A stretch of 64,000 bases of DNA from CATOSK01 sp963665735 (GTDB lineage: Bacteria > Chloroflexota > Dehalococcoidia > Lucifugimonadales > UBA3495): assembly GCA_963665735.1 (NCBI GenBank), contig OY762444.1, positions 1,736,001 to 1,800,000 of the forward strand, read 5' to 3'. The translations under genes and the position numbers were made by a program. Numbering within the stretch: position 1 is the first letter of the stretch; the number at the start of each line of letters is the position of its first letter. Below are positions 24,355-32,793 of this stretch, piece after piece. The notes below the pieces were generated by a model that did no database searches, was not told the DNA's origin, and worked only from the letters and a program-made list of their open reading frames with translations.

Positions 24355-25331
24355 CGCTGGTTAAGGAAATCCAGTCCTTTCAAGAGATTCAGCCCCGTTG
24401 GGAGGGGCTGCTGTCGGTCTGCCCGGTCAACACCATTTACCTTACCCCCCAATGGCAGGAAACCTGGTGGAACACCTACGGCCAGGGCCGGCAGATGGCC
24501 GGTTTCTACCTGGAAGGCAGCGAAGGGGTGACGGCCATCGCGTCACTTTCCCGATGCGACGGCGTTGCGTCGCTGCTGGGCAGCCCGGAGACTTTCGACT
24601 ACAACGACTTTATGATTCGGCCCGGCTACGAAGGAACTTTCTTTCCCCGCCTGCTGGCACGCCTGGACGAAGAGGGGCTGGAAACCCTGAATCTGTATTC
24701 CCTGCGGGAGTCCTCGCCCACCCTGGAGCATCTGCCCCCGCTGGCCCGGCGGGAAGGCTACTCGGTGGAGATTGCCGAGGAAGACGTGGCCCCCGGCGTT
24801 GACCTGCCGGAGACTTGGGACGCCTACCTGGGTTTGCTCTCCCGCAAAGACCGCCACGAACTGCGCCGGAAGATGCGCCGGCTGGAAGGCTTGGACGACT
24901 GGCGATGGTACGGCGTTGATGGCGAAGAACAGGTAACCGAGGGGCTGGCCGATTTCCTCCGACTGATGCGCCTCAGTGACCCGGAAAAGTCCGAGTTTAT
25001 GACGCCCCAGCGGGAACGGTTTTTCTACGACATCGCCCGCCGCACGGCCCAATTGGGCTTGATTCGCCTCTTCTTCATGGAAATCCGGGGCCAACTGGTC
25101 GCCGCCAGCCTCTGTTTCGACTATGGCCCCACCCGCCTGCTCTACAACAGCGGCTATGACCCCGATTTCGGCTATTACAGCGTGGGATTGCTGCTCAACG
25201 CCCTGTGCCTGCGGGACGCCATTGACCAGGGGCGGGAATACTTCGACTTTTTGCGCGGTTCCGAACCCTACAAGTACCACCTGGGCGGGCAAAATCGGGT
25301 GCTGTACCGGATGGTGGTCAAGCGAAGTTGA
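24351..25331 (+). CDS. FemAB/BioF2-like GNAT acyltransferase
   Basis: A 326-aa protein with the double-GNAT layout of the CelD/BioF2-like family: an N-terminal half with TPQWQETWWNTYG, the middle SRKDRHELRRKMRRL helix and a C-terminal half with RLFFMEIRGQLVAASLCFDYG, YNSGYDPDFGYYSVGLLLNA and the closing FDFLRGSEPYKYHLG. Family members transfer acyl or aminoacyl groups in cell-surface polysaccharide or peptidoglycan synthesis. The GTG start overlaps the folE stop and its own stop overlaps the next gene, so it is coupled to the glycosyltransferase, in line with an envelope role. Confidence 0.85.
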   Translation: MTLVKEIQSFQEIQPRWEGLLSVCPVNTIYLTPQWQETWWNTYGQGRQMAGFYLEGSEGVTAIASLSRCDGVASLLGSPETFDYNDFMIRPGYEGTFFPRLLARLDEEGLETLNLYSLRESSPTLEHLPPLARREGYSVEIAEEDVAPGVDLPETWDAYLGLLSRKDRHELRRKMRRLEGLDDWRWYGVDGEEQVTEGLADFLRLMRLSDPEKSEFMTPQRERFFYDIARRTAQLGLIRLFFMEIRGQLVAASLCFDYGPTRLLYNSGYDPDFGYYSVGLLLNALCLRDAIDQGREYFDFLRGSEPYKYHLGGQNRVLYRMVVKRS

Positions 25332-26548
25332 GCGTCAAACGGGTGGCATTCGTATCTTTTCACGCCTGCCCGTTGGCCGCCCCCGGCGAGGGCAAATCGG
25401 GAGGGATGAATGTTTACGTCCGCCAGTTGGCCCGCTCGATGGGCAGCCAGGGGGTTGAAGTTGACATCTACACCCGCCGCCACGGGGATGACCTACCCGC
25501 CGTTGAAGAGATAACCCCCACGGCGCGGGTAGTCCACCTGGACGGCGGGCATCCCGACGAACCGCTGGATACTCTTTTCGCCCGTCTCCCCGAATTTCTG
25601 GACAACCTCAACGAATTCCGCCGGCAAAACAACCTGGAATACGATGCCGTACATTCCCACTACTGGCTGTCCGGCTGGGTGGGCCGGCATTTGACCCGGC
25701 AGTTGTCCATCCCCCACGTCATCACCTTCCATACCCTGTCCCTAATCAAGATGCAGTCCCGCGCCGGAGAGACGGAACCGGCCCAGCGGCAGCGGGAAGA
25801 ACGAAAGCTGATTGCTACCGCCGACCGGGTGGTGGCTTTCAGTCCCCACGAAAGGGAGGCGATGGTGCGGCTCTACGGGGCTGACCGACGCCGGATTGCG
25901 CTGGCTCCCTGCGGCGTGGATTTAGACCGTTTCCAGCCCCTGGGCCGGGAAGAGTCCCGGCAACGGCTGGGGTTGAACGGCGATAAAGTCCTGCTCTACG
26001 TTGGCCGTATCGAGTCCTTGAAGGGCCTGGACTTGCTGGTGCATACCGCCGCCCAGTTGGATACTTGCCAGGGGGTGCGGGTGCTGGTGGTGGGCGGCGA
26101 CGACGGCGCCCACGGCGAGGCCGCCCGGATGCGGCGGTTGGCCGAAGACTTGGATGTGGGGCGGATTTTCGACTTCGTGGGCCGGGTTGACCAAGCCGAA
26201 CTGCCCTGGTATTACAGCGCCGCCGACGTTTGCGTGGTGCCGTCCTTCTACGAGAGCTTTGGCTTGGCGGCCCTGGAATCTATGGCCTGCGGCACGCCGG
26301 TGGTGGCGTCGCGGGTGGGTGGACTTCCCACGGTGGTGCAGCACGGGCGCACCGGCTACCTCAAATCGTGGCGCTGCCCCGAAGCCTTCGCCAACTCCCT
26401 GGAAATGCTGCTTTCCAGCGACACCCTGAAGCACAGCATGGGCCAAGCTGCCCGCCGCCGGGCCGAAACCCTGGGCTGGGACCAGGTGGCCGGACAAATC
26501 CGGGACATTTACGACGAAGCCGGCCAGGATACCGCCACCGCGCAATAA
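25328..26548 (+). CDS. GT4-family glycosyltransferase
   Basis: A 406-aa GT-B enzyme. The N-domain has GGMNVYVRQLARSMGSQG and VHSHYWLSGWVGRHL; the C-domain has VLLYVGRIESLKGLDLLV and the nucleotide-sugar site PSFYESFGLAALESMACGTPVVAS (E-x7-E). The best-known close relatives are MshA and sucrose-phosphate-synthase-like enzymes, but acceptor and donor cannot be read from sequence. TTG start overlaps the preceding stop by four bases. Confidence 0.88.
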   Translation: MSVKRVAFVSFHACPLAAPGEGKSGGMNVYVRQLARSMGSQGVEVDIYTRRHGDDLPAVEEITPTARVVHLDGGHPDEPLDTLFARLPEFLDNLNEFRRQNNLEYDAVHSHYWLSGWVGRHLTRQLSIPHVITFHTLSLIKMQSRAGETEPAQRQREERKLIATADRVVAFSPHEREAMVRLYGADRRRIALAPCGVDLDRFQPLGREESRQRLGLNGDKVLLYVGRIESLKGLDLLVHTAAQLDTCQGVRVLVVGGDDGAHGEAARMRRLAEDLDVGRIFDFVGRVDQAELPWYYSAADVCVVPSFYESFGLAALESMACGTPVVASRVGGLPTVVQHGRTGYLKSWRCPEAFANSLEMLLSSDTLKHSMGQAARRRAETLGWDQVAGQIRDIYDEAGQDTATAQ

Positions 26549-26662
26549 TCGGGGGGCGACGCCAACGACACACCGGGCAACGGCCAGCCGTACCCCACGT
26601 TTCTGCCGGTACGCCCCCATCCCTATCAAGGGAACAATCAGCCTTGAGGGTTCCCAACCGGG

Positions 26663-26878
26663 TTAAGGCTTGCCGTGCCCCCTTTCCGACGGCGGGGGTT
26701 CATCGAAAGGCTGGTTGTTTCGCTGAGCCTCATCCCGGCGTTGCAACCATTCGACCCATGCCGCGTTCAGTTCCTTGCGGCCTTTCTCCAAGCCTTCTTC
26801 CAGGCCCTCTAGTCGGCCTTCTTCCCGGGCCTCGTTGAAGCGCCGGCGCCGGTATCTTTCGGCGAATACCATAACCAC
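26663..26878 (-). CDS. Coiled-coil fragment, duplicate of the 26963 gene
   Basis: A 71-aa frame nearly identical to the C-terminal half of the ORF immediately upstream: VMVFAERYRRRRFNEAREEGR, a Glu/Gly-rich coiled coil, then WLQRRDEAQRNNQPFDEPPPSE. The homology continues upstream of its ATG (TTLIILATFEVV) and back to the TAG of the 26963 gene without frame change, so this is the second unit of a tandem duplication cut off by a stop. It may not be translated on its own. Confidence 0.5.
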   Translation of the reverse strand: MVMVFAERYRRRRFNEAREEGRLEGLEEGLEKGRKELNAAWVEWLQRRDEAQRNNQPFDEPPPSERGHGKP

Positions 26879-26962
26879 CTCGAATGTAGCTAGAATAATC
26901 AGGGTTGTTGCAACGGCGGAAGAAGTATCTTTCGTGGAAAAACAACATGACCAATTTCCAAG

Positions 26963-27460
26963 CTACGACTGCCCGGGTTTCCTTTCCGAGGGTGGAGGTT
27001 CGTCGAAAGGCTGGTTGTTCCGCTGGGCCTCATCCCGCCGTTGCAACCATTCTATCCATTCCTTGCGCTCTTCCTCCCGGCCCTCTGTACGACCTTCCTC
27101 CCGGCCCTCTGTACGACCTTCCTCGCGACCTTGCTCCCTGGCCTCGTTGAAGCGCCGGCGCCGGTATCTTTCGGCGAATACCATAAACACCTCGAATGTA
27201 GCCAGAATAATCAGGGTTGTTGCGATGGCGGAACCGGCGGCCTTGCCAAAAGCCACCAGGTGTTCCCCCACCGTTTCCGATTCCCCGTAGGCTATCTCAT
27301 GCCACATCCCCAAGCCGGTTAAAATATAAACCAGAATGAGGGACGCAATCAAATAGCCGATTTCGTGGTCTCTGAACACGCCAGCCTCCTGATTGTCCCT
27401 TCTTGACCCGCCTATCGGTGAAGTCACCAACCCGATGGTACAACATTGGCCGTCCCCCAC
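26963..27460 (-). CDS. Membrane protein with coiled-coil repeats
   Basis: A protein of up to 165 aa with two transmembrane helices (LIASLILVYILTGLGMW and AGSAIATTLIILATFEVFMVF), then RYRRRRFNEAREQGREEG followed by short EGREEGRT repeats, a WIEWLQRRDEAQRNNQPF motif and a Pro-rich end. The likely start is further in than 27460, perhaps at an ATG-less GTG near FRDHEIGY; I cannot settle it. Small proteins of this type (membrane anchor plus EGREEGR coiled coil) are common but uncharacterised. Confidence 0.6.
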   Translation of the reverse strand: MGDGQCCTIGLVTSPIGGSRRDNQEAGVFRDHEIGYLIASLILVYILTGLGMWHEIAYGESETVGEHLVAFGKAAGSAIATTLIILATFEVFMVFAERYRRRRFNEAREQGREEGRTEGREEGRTEGREEERKEWIEWLQRRDEAQRNNQPFDEPPPSERKPGQS

Positions 27461-27609
27461 GTAAAGGGCGTTCTGTCAGTAAATTTCTGGCCGAGTTTCC
27501 GCCGCAACCGCTCGGCTTGACAGGGTTGGCCGCTTGTAGCAGAGTACCCAAAGCTATCCAGCCGTAGGATTCAATAGCAACCCCCTAAAACCCTGCAAGG
27601 AGACGCCCT

Positions 27610-28317
27610 ATGGAAGAAACCCCGCAACGGGTGCTGGTGGTTATCCCCCATCCCAACAACGCCGAAATCTGGTGCGGGGGAACCCTGGCCGTCTGGATTA
27701 ACCGGGGCGCCGAAGTCCATTACCTGCTCTGCGCCGACGGCAGCCGCGGCTCCGAACACCCCGACGTCAACCCCGAAGACCTGGCCGCCGCCCGCGAGGC
27801 GGAGCAACTGGAAGCCGCCCGCGTCCTGGGTGTCGCCAACGTGGTGACGCTGGGCCATCCCGACGGTGAACTGGAAGACACCGCCGAGTTTCGCAAGGAA
27901 ATCGTGCGCGAAATCCGCCGCATCCGCCCCGACACCGTAATCTCCTCCGAACCCTACCGCCGCAACTTCGCCTGGCACCGCGACCACCGCATAGCCGGAC
28001 AGGTTGCCCTGGACGCCGTGTTTCCCTACGCCCGCGACCACCTGCACTTTGGCGAGTTGTGGGCCGAAGAGGGCCTGGAACCCCACAAGACCGGAACCAT
28101 GCTCTTCTGGGGCGCCGAGCAGCCCAACGTCTTCTTCGACATCACCGACGCCCTGGAGCAGAAAATAGAGGCGGTGCGGGCCAGCCGCAGCAACCTGGCC
28201 GGCTACTCCGAGGATGAGTTGGCGGAACTGGTGCGCCGGCGAGACCGGGAAACCGGCGCCGAAAACGGCCACCAGTACGCCGAAGCCTTCCGCCGGGTGA
28301 CGTTCCGAACTACCTAG
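27610..28317 (+). CDS. PIG-L/LmbE-family protein with altered metal site
   Basis: A 235-aa Rossmann-like deacetylase fold. The signature normally reads HPDDAE; here it is H14-P-N16-N17-A-E-IWCGGT, both Asp residues replaced by Asn. The later ligands are kept (HRDHRIAGQVALDAVFPYARDH). In MshB-type enzymes the first Asp is the catalytic base and the second a zinc ligand, so activity as a de-N-acetylase is doubtful or uses a modified mechanism. AAGGAGACGCCCT precedes the ATG. Confidence 0.83.
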   Translation: MEETPQRVLVVIPHPNNAEIWCGGTLAVWINRGAEVHYLLCADGSRGSEHPDVNPEDLAAAREAEQLEAARVLGVANVVTLGHPDGELEDTAEFRKEIVREIRRIRPDTVISSEPYRRNFAWHRDHRIAGQVALDAVFPYARDHLHFGELWAEEGLEPHKTGTMLFWGAEQPNVFFDITDALEQKIEAVRASRSNLAGYSEDELAELVRRRDRETGAENGHQYAEAFRRVTFRTT

Positions 28318-28329
28318 CAGCGCAACTCA

Positions 28330-28455
28330 ATTTAACCGATGACCCGTGAAAGACGTATCGTCATTCCGGCCAAATCCGGAATCCAGAAAGTCTATCGCAG
28401 AACGGCGTACTTGAAGGCGGGGAATCCTGGATACCGGCCTGCGCCGGTATGACAG
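28330..28455. repeat. Two family A palindromes
   Basis: CGTCATTCCGGCCAAATCCGGAATCCAGAAA and GGATACCGGCCTGCGCCGGTATGACAGG lie between the convergent LmbE-like and DUF885 genes. Confidence 0.75.
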
Positions 28456-28540
28456 GTTGGTGCCGTTAGTCCTCAATATGGACGTGACGGACTGATAGCC
28501 GGGCTTTCCCAAAGACCCTGCCAGCGAGAATCCCTCCGGG

Positions 28541-30202
28541 TTAAAGCGGTGGCCCGCTCCCGTCTTTCAGCAGCGCGGGCCTTAGCAGCGGCAGCGGCGG
28601 CGCGCCGTAGGAAAGCAGTTGGTCGTGGAACTTTTTCAGCGAGTAGGCCGCGCCCTGCTCCCGTCGGTAATCGTCCCGCAGCTTTAGAATCATCAGCTTG
28701 CCCAGGGTGTAATTCAGGTAGCCGGGGTCGAAAGTTCCCCGCAACGCCTCCCGGCGGGCCGGCAACTCTTCCATGTAAGCGTAATCCATGAAAAAACGGG
28801 TGGCCTCGTCCACCGTCATCCCCCCAGTGTGCATCCCCAGCGAACACAGGTAGCGGCAGTTCCGCACCAACGCCTCCAAAAGCTGTGTCACCAACAGCCG
28901 GGCGTCGCCGGGGGCGTAATCCGTCTCCAACATCATCTGCTCGGTGTAGTGCGCCCAGCCTTCGGTGAAGGCGTAGGACGTAGCCACCCGGTTGATGAGG
29001 GGCAACGGCCCGCCGTAGCGGTTGTGCAGGTGGTGGGTGAAGTGGCCCGGATAGACTTCGTGGATGGAAACGATGCGCAGCGTGGAGTAGTTGAAGTTGG
29101 TCAGCCATTCCTCCTGCTGCTGCGCCGTCCAGTCCTCTTCCACCGGCGTCACGTAGTAAAAGGACTCGGTGGCCCTGGTTTCCAGTGAACCCGCGCTGTC
29201 CATAGCGGCGAAGGCGTAGCGCATATACGTCGGTGTTTCCACCACCTGGCAGCGGTCGGACGACGGCAGACTGATTAAGTCCAAGTCCAGTAGCGCTTGC
29301 CGGATGTCCTCCAGCATATCCCGCGTTTCAGGAACCAGACCCGCCGCGGTGGGGTGGTCTTGCCCGATAGCCGCCACGATTTCCCGCACCGACTTGGCCG
29401 GGTCTATGGACTGGCAGACCTCGGCCAGCCCTTCCAGGTTGTTTTCCAGGTTGGCCTGGCCCATCGCCACCACCTGCGACAACGGGATGTCCAGAGACTC
29501 CCCGGCGGCCAGCATCGCCGAGTAGAGCCGGGGGCCGATGGCGAAGTCGGGCGGCGCCTTTTCCAACCGACGGCGCAGACTTTCAACGAAACCGTCCAGC
29601 GCAACGGCGGCGGTTTCCCGCGCGTCGTGGAACTCGCTGGCGATGGCTGCGTCGGTCAATTCCCCGGCGGCTTGGGGCAGGTCGGCCCGGTAGAACTTCG
29701 CCATTCCGCCGTAGCTTTCGACGCTCATTTCCAGCACCGGACGGCTAACGCCGTCGGCCAACTCGCCCCCCAGCCCATCCAAGAAATCGGGAACCTGGCG
29801 CAAGACCTGGGTGGCGGAGCGCACCCGGTCGGGCAACGGCGCGTAGTCCCGCCGCAGATAGCCGCCCACGTTCAGGTAGCCCACCTGCCGCATGGGGTTG
29901 TTTTCCGTGGGCCGCATCTCTTCCAGGGTGAACAACTCCCGACGCAGAAACAACTCCAACAGCCGGCAGCTCAACTCTTGCTCGGCGGTGAACCCGGATG
30001 CGTCCAAACCGGACAAGCGCGCCAACCCGTGCCGCAGTCCTTCCATCCGGCGGCGCAGGCCGGCGGCGGACAAGTCCGGCAGCCGTCCGTCATATTCGTG
30101 CCGGCCGATGCGGGAGCCGGCGGTGGGGTAAAAGTCCCAATGGTCAAGGACTTGCTGCTGGGCCAAGTCCTCAAATGCCTGGTAAGCGCTGCTGGTTGAC
30201 AT
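28541..30202 (-). CDS. DUF885-family putative metallopeptidase
   Basis: A 553-aa soluble, mainly helical protein of the DUF885 family. The putative zinc site is HEVYPGHFTHHLH, with the third ligand probably in AFTEGWAHYTEQMM 30 residues on, as in gluzincins. No signal peptide is visible, although many family members are exported. Substrate unknown, presumably peptides. The ATG at 30202 encodes MSTSSAYQAFEDLAQ. Confidence 0.85.
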   Translation of the reverse strand: MSTSSAYQAFEDLAQQQVLDHWDFYPTAGSRIGRHEYDGRLPDLSAAGLRRRMEGLRHGLARLSGLDASGFTAEQELSCRLLELFLRRELFTLEEMRPTENNPMRQVGYLNVGGYLRRDYAPLPDRVRSATQVLRQVPDFLDGLGGELADGVSRPVLEMSVESYGGMAKFYRADLPQAAGELTDAAIASEFHDARETAAVALDGFVESLRRRLEKAPPDFAIGPRLYSAMLAAGESLDIPLSQVVAMGQANLENNLEGLAEVCQSIDPAKSVREIVAAIGQDHPTAAGLVPETRDMLEDIRQALLDLDLISLPSSDRCQVVETPTYMRYAFAAMDSAGSLETRATESFYYVTPVEEDWTAQQQEEWLTNFNYSTLRIVSIHEVYPGHFTHHLHNRYGGPLPLINRVATSYAFTEGWAHYTEQMMLETDYAPGDARLLVTQLLEALVRNCRYLCSLGMHTGGMTVDEATRFFMDYAYMEELPARREALRGTFDPGYLNYTLGKLMILKLRDDYRREQGAAYSLKKFHDQLLSYGAPPLPLLRPALLKDGSGPPL

Positions 30203-30261
30203 GGCTGGCCTCGGTTATCACCCAACCTCTATTGTAAGGATGTGTGGAAATCCTAACTTGC

Positions 30262-30316
30262 CCCGGCAGATCCCCTCCCCCTCGATGGGGGAGGGTTAGG
30301 GTGGGGGTGAAAACCT
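30262..30316. repeat. Family B palindrome
   Basis: CCCCTCCCCCTCGATGGGGGAGGG with its GGGGGTGAAAACC arm, between the DUF885 and EthD genes. Confidence 0.75.
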
Positions 30317-30340
30317 TGGTGTCGCCCCCATCCCCTCCCG

Positions 30341-30655
30341 CTAGGTTACGACTTCGCCGATTAGAAACTGGGGCTGGATGTCGGTGAAGTTGGCAACGTC
30401 GCCCAAAAGCTCCCGCCCGTGGGTCTTGAAACCTTCGTGTACGTTGTCCACCGTGTCGAAATACAAAACGCCCACCGCGACGAACCGGGGCGGAGCGTTG
30501 GGGTCGGCGTCGGAAACGCCCTTTTCAACCTCAATGCGGTCCAGGCCGAAGGAGTCCAGCCTTTCCCGCACCAGGGCCATGTGGGTATTGACGTAATAGT
30601 CAATGTCGAAATTCTTGCCTTCTTCGTTGGGGTAGTAAACCGATACTTTAATCAT
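30341..30655 (-). CDS. EthD-domain protein
   Basis: A 104-aa dimeric ferredoxin-like barrel. It begins IKVSVYYPNEEGKNFDIDYYVNTHMALVRERL, the usual EthD pattern where the H after the YY stretch is conserved, and ends with the DFTDIQPQFLIGE-like strand. EthD was first seen in ether-degradation loci; most members are of unknown function. The start at 30655 has GGAAGG upstream; the longer frame to 30706 adds Arg-rich non-family residues. Confidence 0.85.
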   Translation of the reverse strand: MIKVSVYYPNEEGKNFDIDYYVNTHMALVRERLDSFGLDRIEVEKGVSDADPNAPPRFVAVGVLYFDTVDNVHEGFKTHGRELLGDVANFTDIQPQFLIGEVVT

Positions 30656-30754
30656 GGCTGCCTTCCTCTCCGTCCGGCGGGTTGCGGCCCGCCGATTCCG
30701 GCCCAATTCTAACCCAACGGCGGGGCGGTTACTACCAACTACAACGGTGGGGAG

Positions 30755-30985
30755 TTGTAATGCCCCCTCCCCCTACGAGGGGGAGGGCTGGGGAGGGGGT
30801 GAACCCCCGCGATAAAATCCGTAGGGGCGGGTTTGAAACCCGGCCTACCTGGCCTTAACCAACCTCACCCCATCGGAGAACCATCCCAAAACGGGCTTTC
30901 CTCCAATCTTCCTTTGCAAAGGAGGATTTCCCACCAACCAGTAGGGGCGCACGGTCATGCGCCCCTACCTGGCAATCCGCTTGTC
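30755..30985. repeat. Family B and family C repeats downstream of rplL
   Basis: A family B copy (30762-30808), GTAGGGGCGGGTTTGAAACCCG (30822-30843, a variant of family C) and a family C palindrome (30942-30967) fill the gap between the EthD start and the rplL stop. No gene. Confidence 0.75.
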
Positions 30986-31015
30986 CCCGGTCAGAGGGAG
31001 GACTTGGAAGACTCC

Positions 31016-31402
31016 CTACTTGACCTCTACGGTGGCGCCGGCCTCTTCCAGCTTGGCCTTGATGGACTCGGCCTCGTCCTTGGCGATGGCTTCCTTGACC
31101 CGGGCCGGGGCGGACTCCACCAGTTCCTTGGCTTCCCGCAGGCCCAGGGAAGTGACTTCCCGCACGGCCTTGATGACGTTAATCTTGTTTTCCCCGAAGT
31201 TTTGCAGGGTAACGTCGAACTCGGTCTGTTCGTCCTCGCTGGCGCCACCCGCGCCGTCAGCCGCCGCCACCGGAGCGGCGGCAACGGCCACGGGGGCCGC
31301 CGCGGTGATGCCGAACTCATCTTCCAGAGACTTCACCAGGTCGGACAGTTCAAGAACGCTCATGCCCTTGATTGCATCCAGGATTTCCTCTTTGGTAGTC
31401 AT
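31016..31402 (-). CDS. rplL: Ribosomal protein bL12 (L7/L12)
   Basis: A 128-aa stalk protein: N-terminal dimerisation domain (KEEILDAIKGMSVLELSDLVKSLEDEFG), Ala-rich hinge, and the factor-binding C-domain with KINVIKAVREVTSLGLREAKELVESAP. AAGGAGGG precedes the ATG. Unusually it is not next to rplJ: a flavin-binding-type gene and about 200 bases with repeats separate them. It is the last gene of the ribosomal operon; rpoB does not follow. Confidence 0.96.
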   Translation of the reverse strand: MTTKEEILDAIKGMSVLELSDLVKSLEDEFGITAAAPVAVAAAPVAAADGAGGASEDEQTEFDVTLQNFGENKINVIKAVREVTSLGLREAKELVESAPARVKEAIAKDEAESIKAKLEEAGATVEVK

Positions 31403-31454
31403 GGCTCCCTCCTTTTTGTTTTTCCGATTCAGGATTCAGTAACTTGCCGGCTAC

Positions 31455-31562
31455 CCACCGTCATACCGGCGTAGGCCGGTATCCAGGATTCCTTGCCCAC
31501 ACGGACGCTGTTGTATGCCTGGGATTTCTGGATTCCGCCTTTCGCCGGTATGACGAAAACAG
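31455..31562. repeat. Two family A palindromes
   Basis: CGTCATACCGGCGTAGGCCGGTAT(CCAGGATTC) and GGATTCCGCCTTTCGCCGGTATGACG sit between rplL and the split-barrel gene. A near copy of this 100-base segment lies at 57120-57232. Confidence 0.75.
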
Positions 31563-31599
31563 ACCCTTGCATACTTCCACCCTTATTTGATGACACCCC

Positions 31600-32190
31600 C
31601 TAGAACTCCCGCAAATCTATGACGCCGGCGCTGCCCGGCGCGTCGGGATTGTCGTCCTCCGGCCCGGTAGGGCCGCCCCGCCGGGCCTTGGCGTTCCACG
31701 CCTCAACGGTAACTTCCACCAAGGCGGTGGCGGCCAGGTCCTGCTCCGGCGGCGGGCGGTAGTCCAGTTCCAGGACGCGGCCCTGGAAATACCGCTGCAC
31801 CATCCGGTCAAACAGCGCAAATTTTTCCGGCCCATCCATTACTTCCCGCGCCTGCCCGAAGGCTACCACGCTGCGGTAGTTCATGGAATGGTTCATCGCC
31901 TTGCGGGAATAAACCAGCCCGTCGCTGAGGGTAACGGTCACGCAGACGGGAACGCCGCCGGCCAGGGTTTGCAGCAGGCGGCTCTTGACCGACCCGTGCA
32001 GGTACAGCTTTTCGGGACATTCCGGGTCGTAGTGATACGACATGGGTATTACCACCGGCCAGCCGTCCTCGATGATGCCCACGTGGGCCACCAGTCCCTG
32101 CGCCAGGATAGCCGCCGCTTCGTCGGGAACGGCCCTTTCCGGGTGGTTCCTGATGCGGGTGGCGGGCATGGTTGTCGCCGATTCCGGCAT
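31600..32190 (-). CDS. FMN-binding split-barrel (NimA/PNPOx-like) protein
   Basis: A 196-aa protein of the pyridoxamine-phosphate-oxidase-like superfamily, close to the NimA group: HVGIIEDGWPVVIPMSYHYD, KLYLHGSVKSRLLQTL with the conserved S-x-K-like phosphate contact, ALSDGLVYSRKAMNHSMNYRSVV and the final VTVEAWNAKARRGGP. Likely binds FMN and acts as a small-molecule reductase. The ATG begins three bases after the rplJ stop, so it is translationally coupled to a ribosomal gene, an unexpected place for such a protein. Confidence 0.85.
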   Translation of the reverse strand: MPESATTMPATRIRNHPERAVPDEAAAILAQGLVAHVGIIEDGWPVVIPMSYHYDPECPEKLYLHGSVKSRLLQTLAGGVPVCVTVTLSDGLVYSRKAMNHSMNYRSVVAFGQAREVMDGPEKFALFDRMVQRYFQGRVLELDYRPPPEQDLAATALVEVTVEAWNAKARRGGPTGPEDDNPDAPGSAGVIDLREF

Positions 32191-32193
32191 GGG

Positions 32194-32757
32194 TTATTCC
32201 TCGGCCTCGCCCGGCGATTCGGCCTCTTCGTCGCCCGATTCCAATTGCTGGATGCGGGCTTGCAGCAGCCCGCCCAGGCTCCACAGCGGGCCGTTGAGGA
32301 CGTTAATCAGCCCGGATATGGGCGACTGGATTTGGCCCAGCAACATCGCCAGCAGCTGCGGCTTGGGGGGCAGCGCCGCCAGCCGCTCCACTTCGGGAAC
32401 ACCCAACGCCGGGCCGCTACCCACGATGGCCCCCTGGATTGCCAGGGCGGAGCGGTTGTTGCGGATGTAGTCGTTCAGGGTCTTGGCCACGTCCACCGGC
32501 TCATCGTAGCCGAAGGCCACCGCCGTCGGCCCCTCCATAATGTCCTTCAACTGGGGCAGGTCGGCAGCGTCGGCGGCCAGGCTCATCAGCGAGTTCTTGA
32601 CCACCAGGAACTCGAAACCGGCTTCCCGCGTCCGGCGGCGCAACTCGGTCATTTCGTTGACCGGAATGTTGGTAAAGGTGGTGGTGACGGCGATGGAACA
32701 GTTTTGCAGCTTCTCCTGCAACTCGGCCACCTTGTCTATCTTGGCCTGGGTTGGCAC
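32194..32757 (-). CDS. rplJ: Ribosomal protein uL10
   Basis: A 187-aa L10. The N-domain shows KIDKVAELQEKLQNCSIAVTTTFTNIPVNEMTELRRRTREAG-type sequence and VVKNSLMSLAA; the C-terminal helix that binds L12 dimers ends in a Glu-rich tail. GTG start with GGAGACTATC before it. Upstream comes a retropepsin-like gene and, before that, an L10-type leader with attenuator; downstream the split-barrel gene. Confidence 0.94.
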   Translation of the reverse strand: MPTQAKIDKVAELQEKLQNCSIAVTTTFTNIPVNEMTELRRRTREAGFEFLVVKNSLMSLAADAADLPQLKDIMEGPTAVAFGYDEPVDVAKTLNDYIRNNRSALAIQGAIVGSGPALGVPEVERLAALPPKPQLLAMLLGQIQSPISGLINVLNGPLWSLGGLLQARIQQLESGDEEAESPGEAEE

Positions 32758-32793
32758 GATAGTCTCCTTTCCTCTGCGGAGTTTAACGTCAAC

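Noticed and set aside
26963..26965. Pyrrolysine at the TAG between the duplicated units
   Set aside because: No Pyl machinery is in sight and the residues just after the stop do not match the protein; a tandem duplication explains it.
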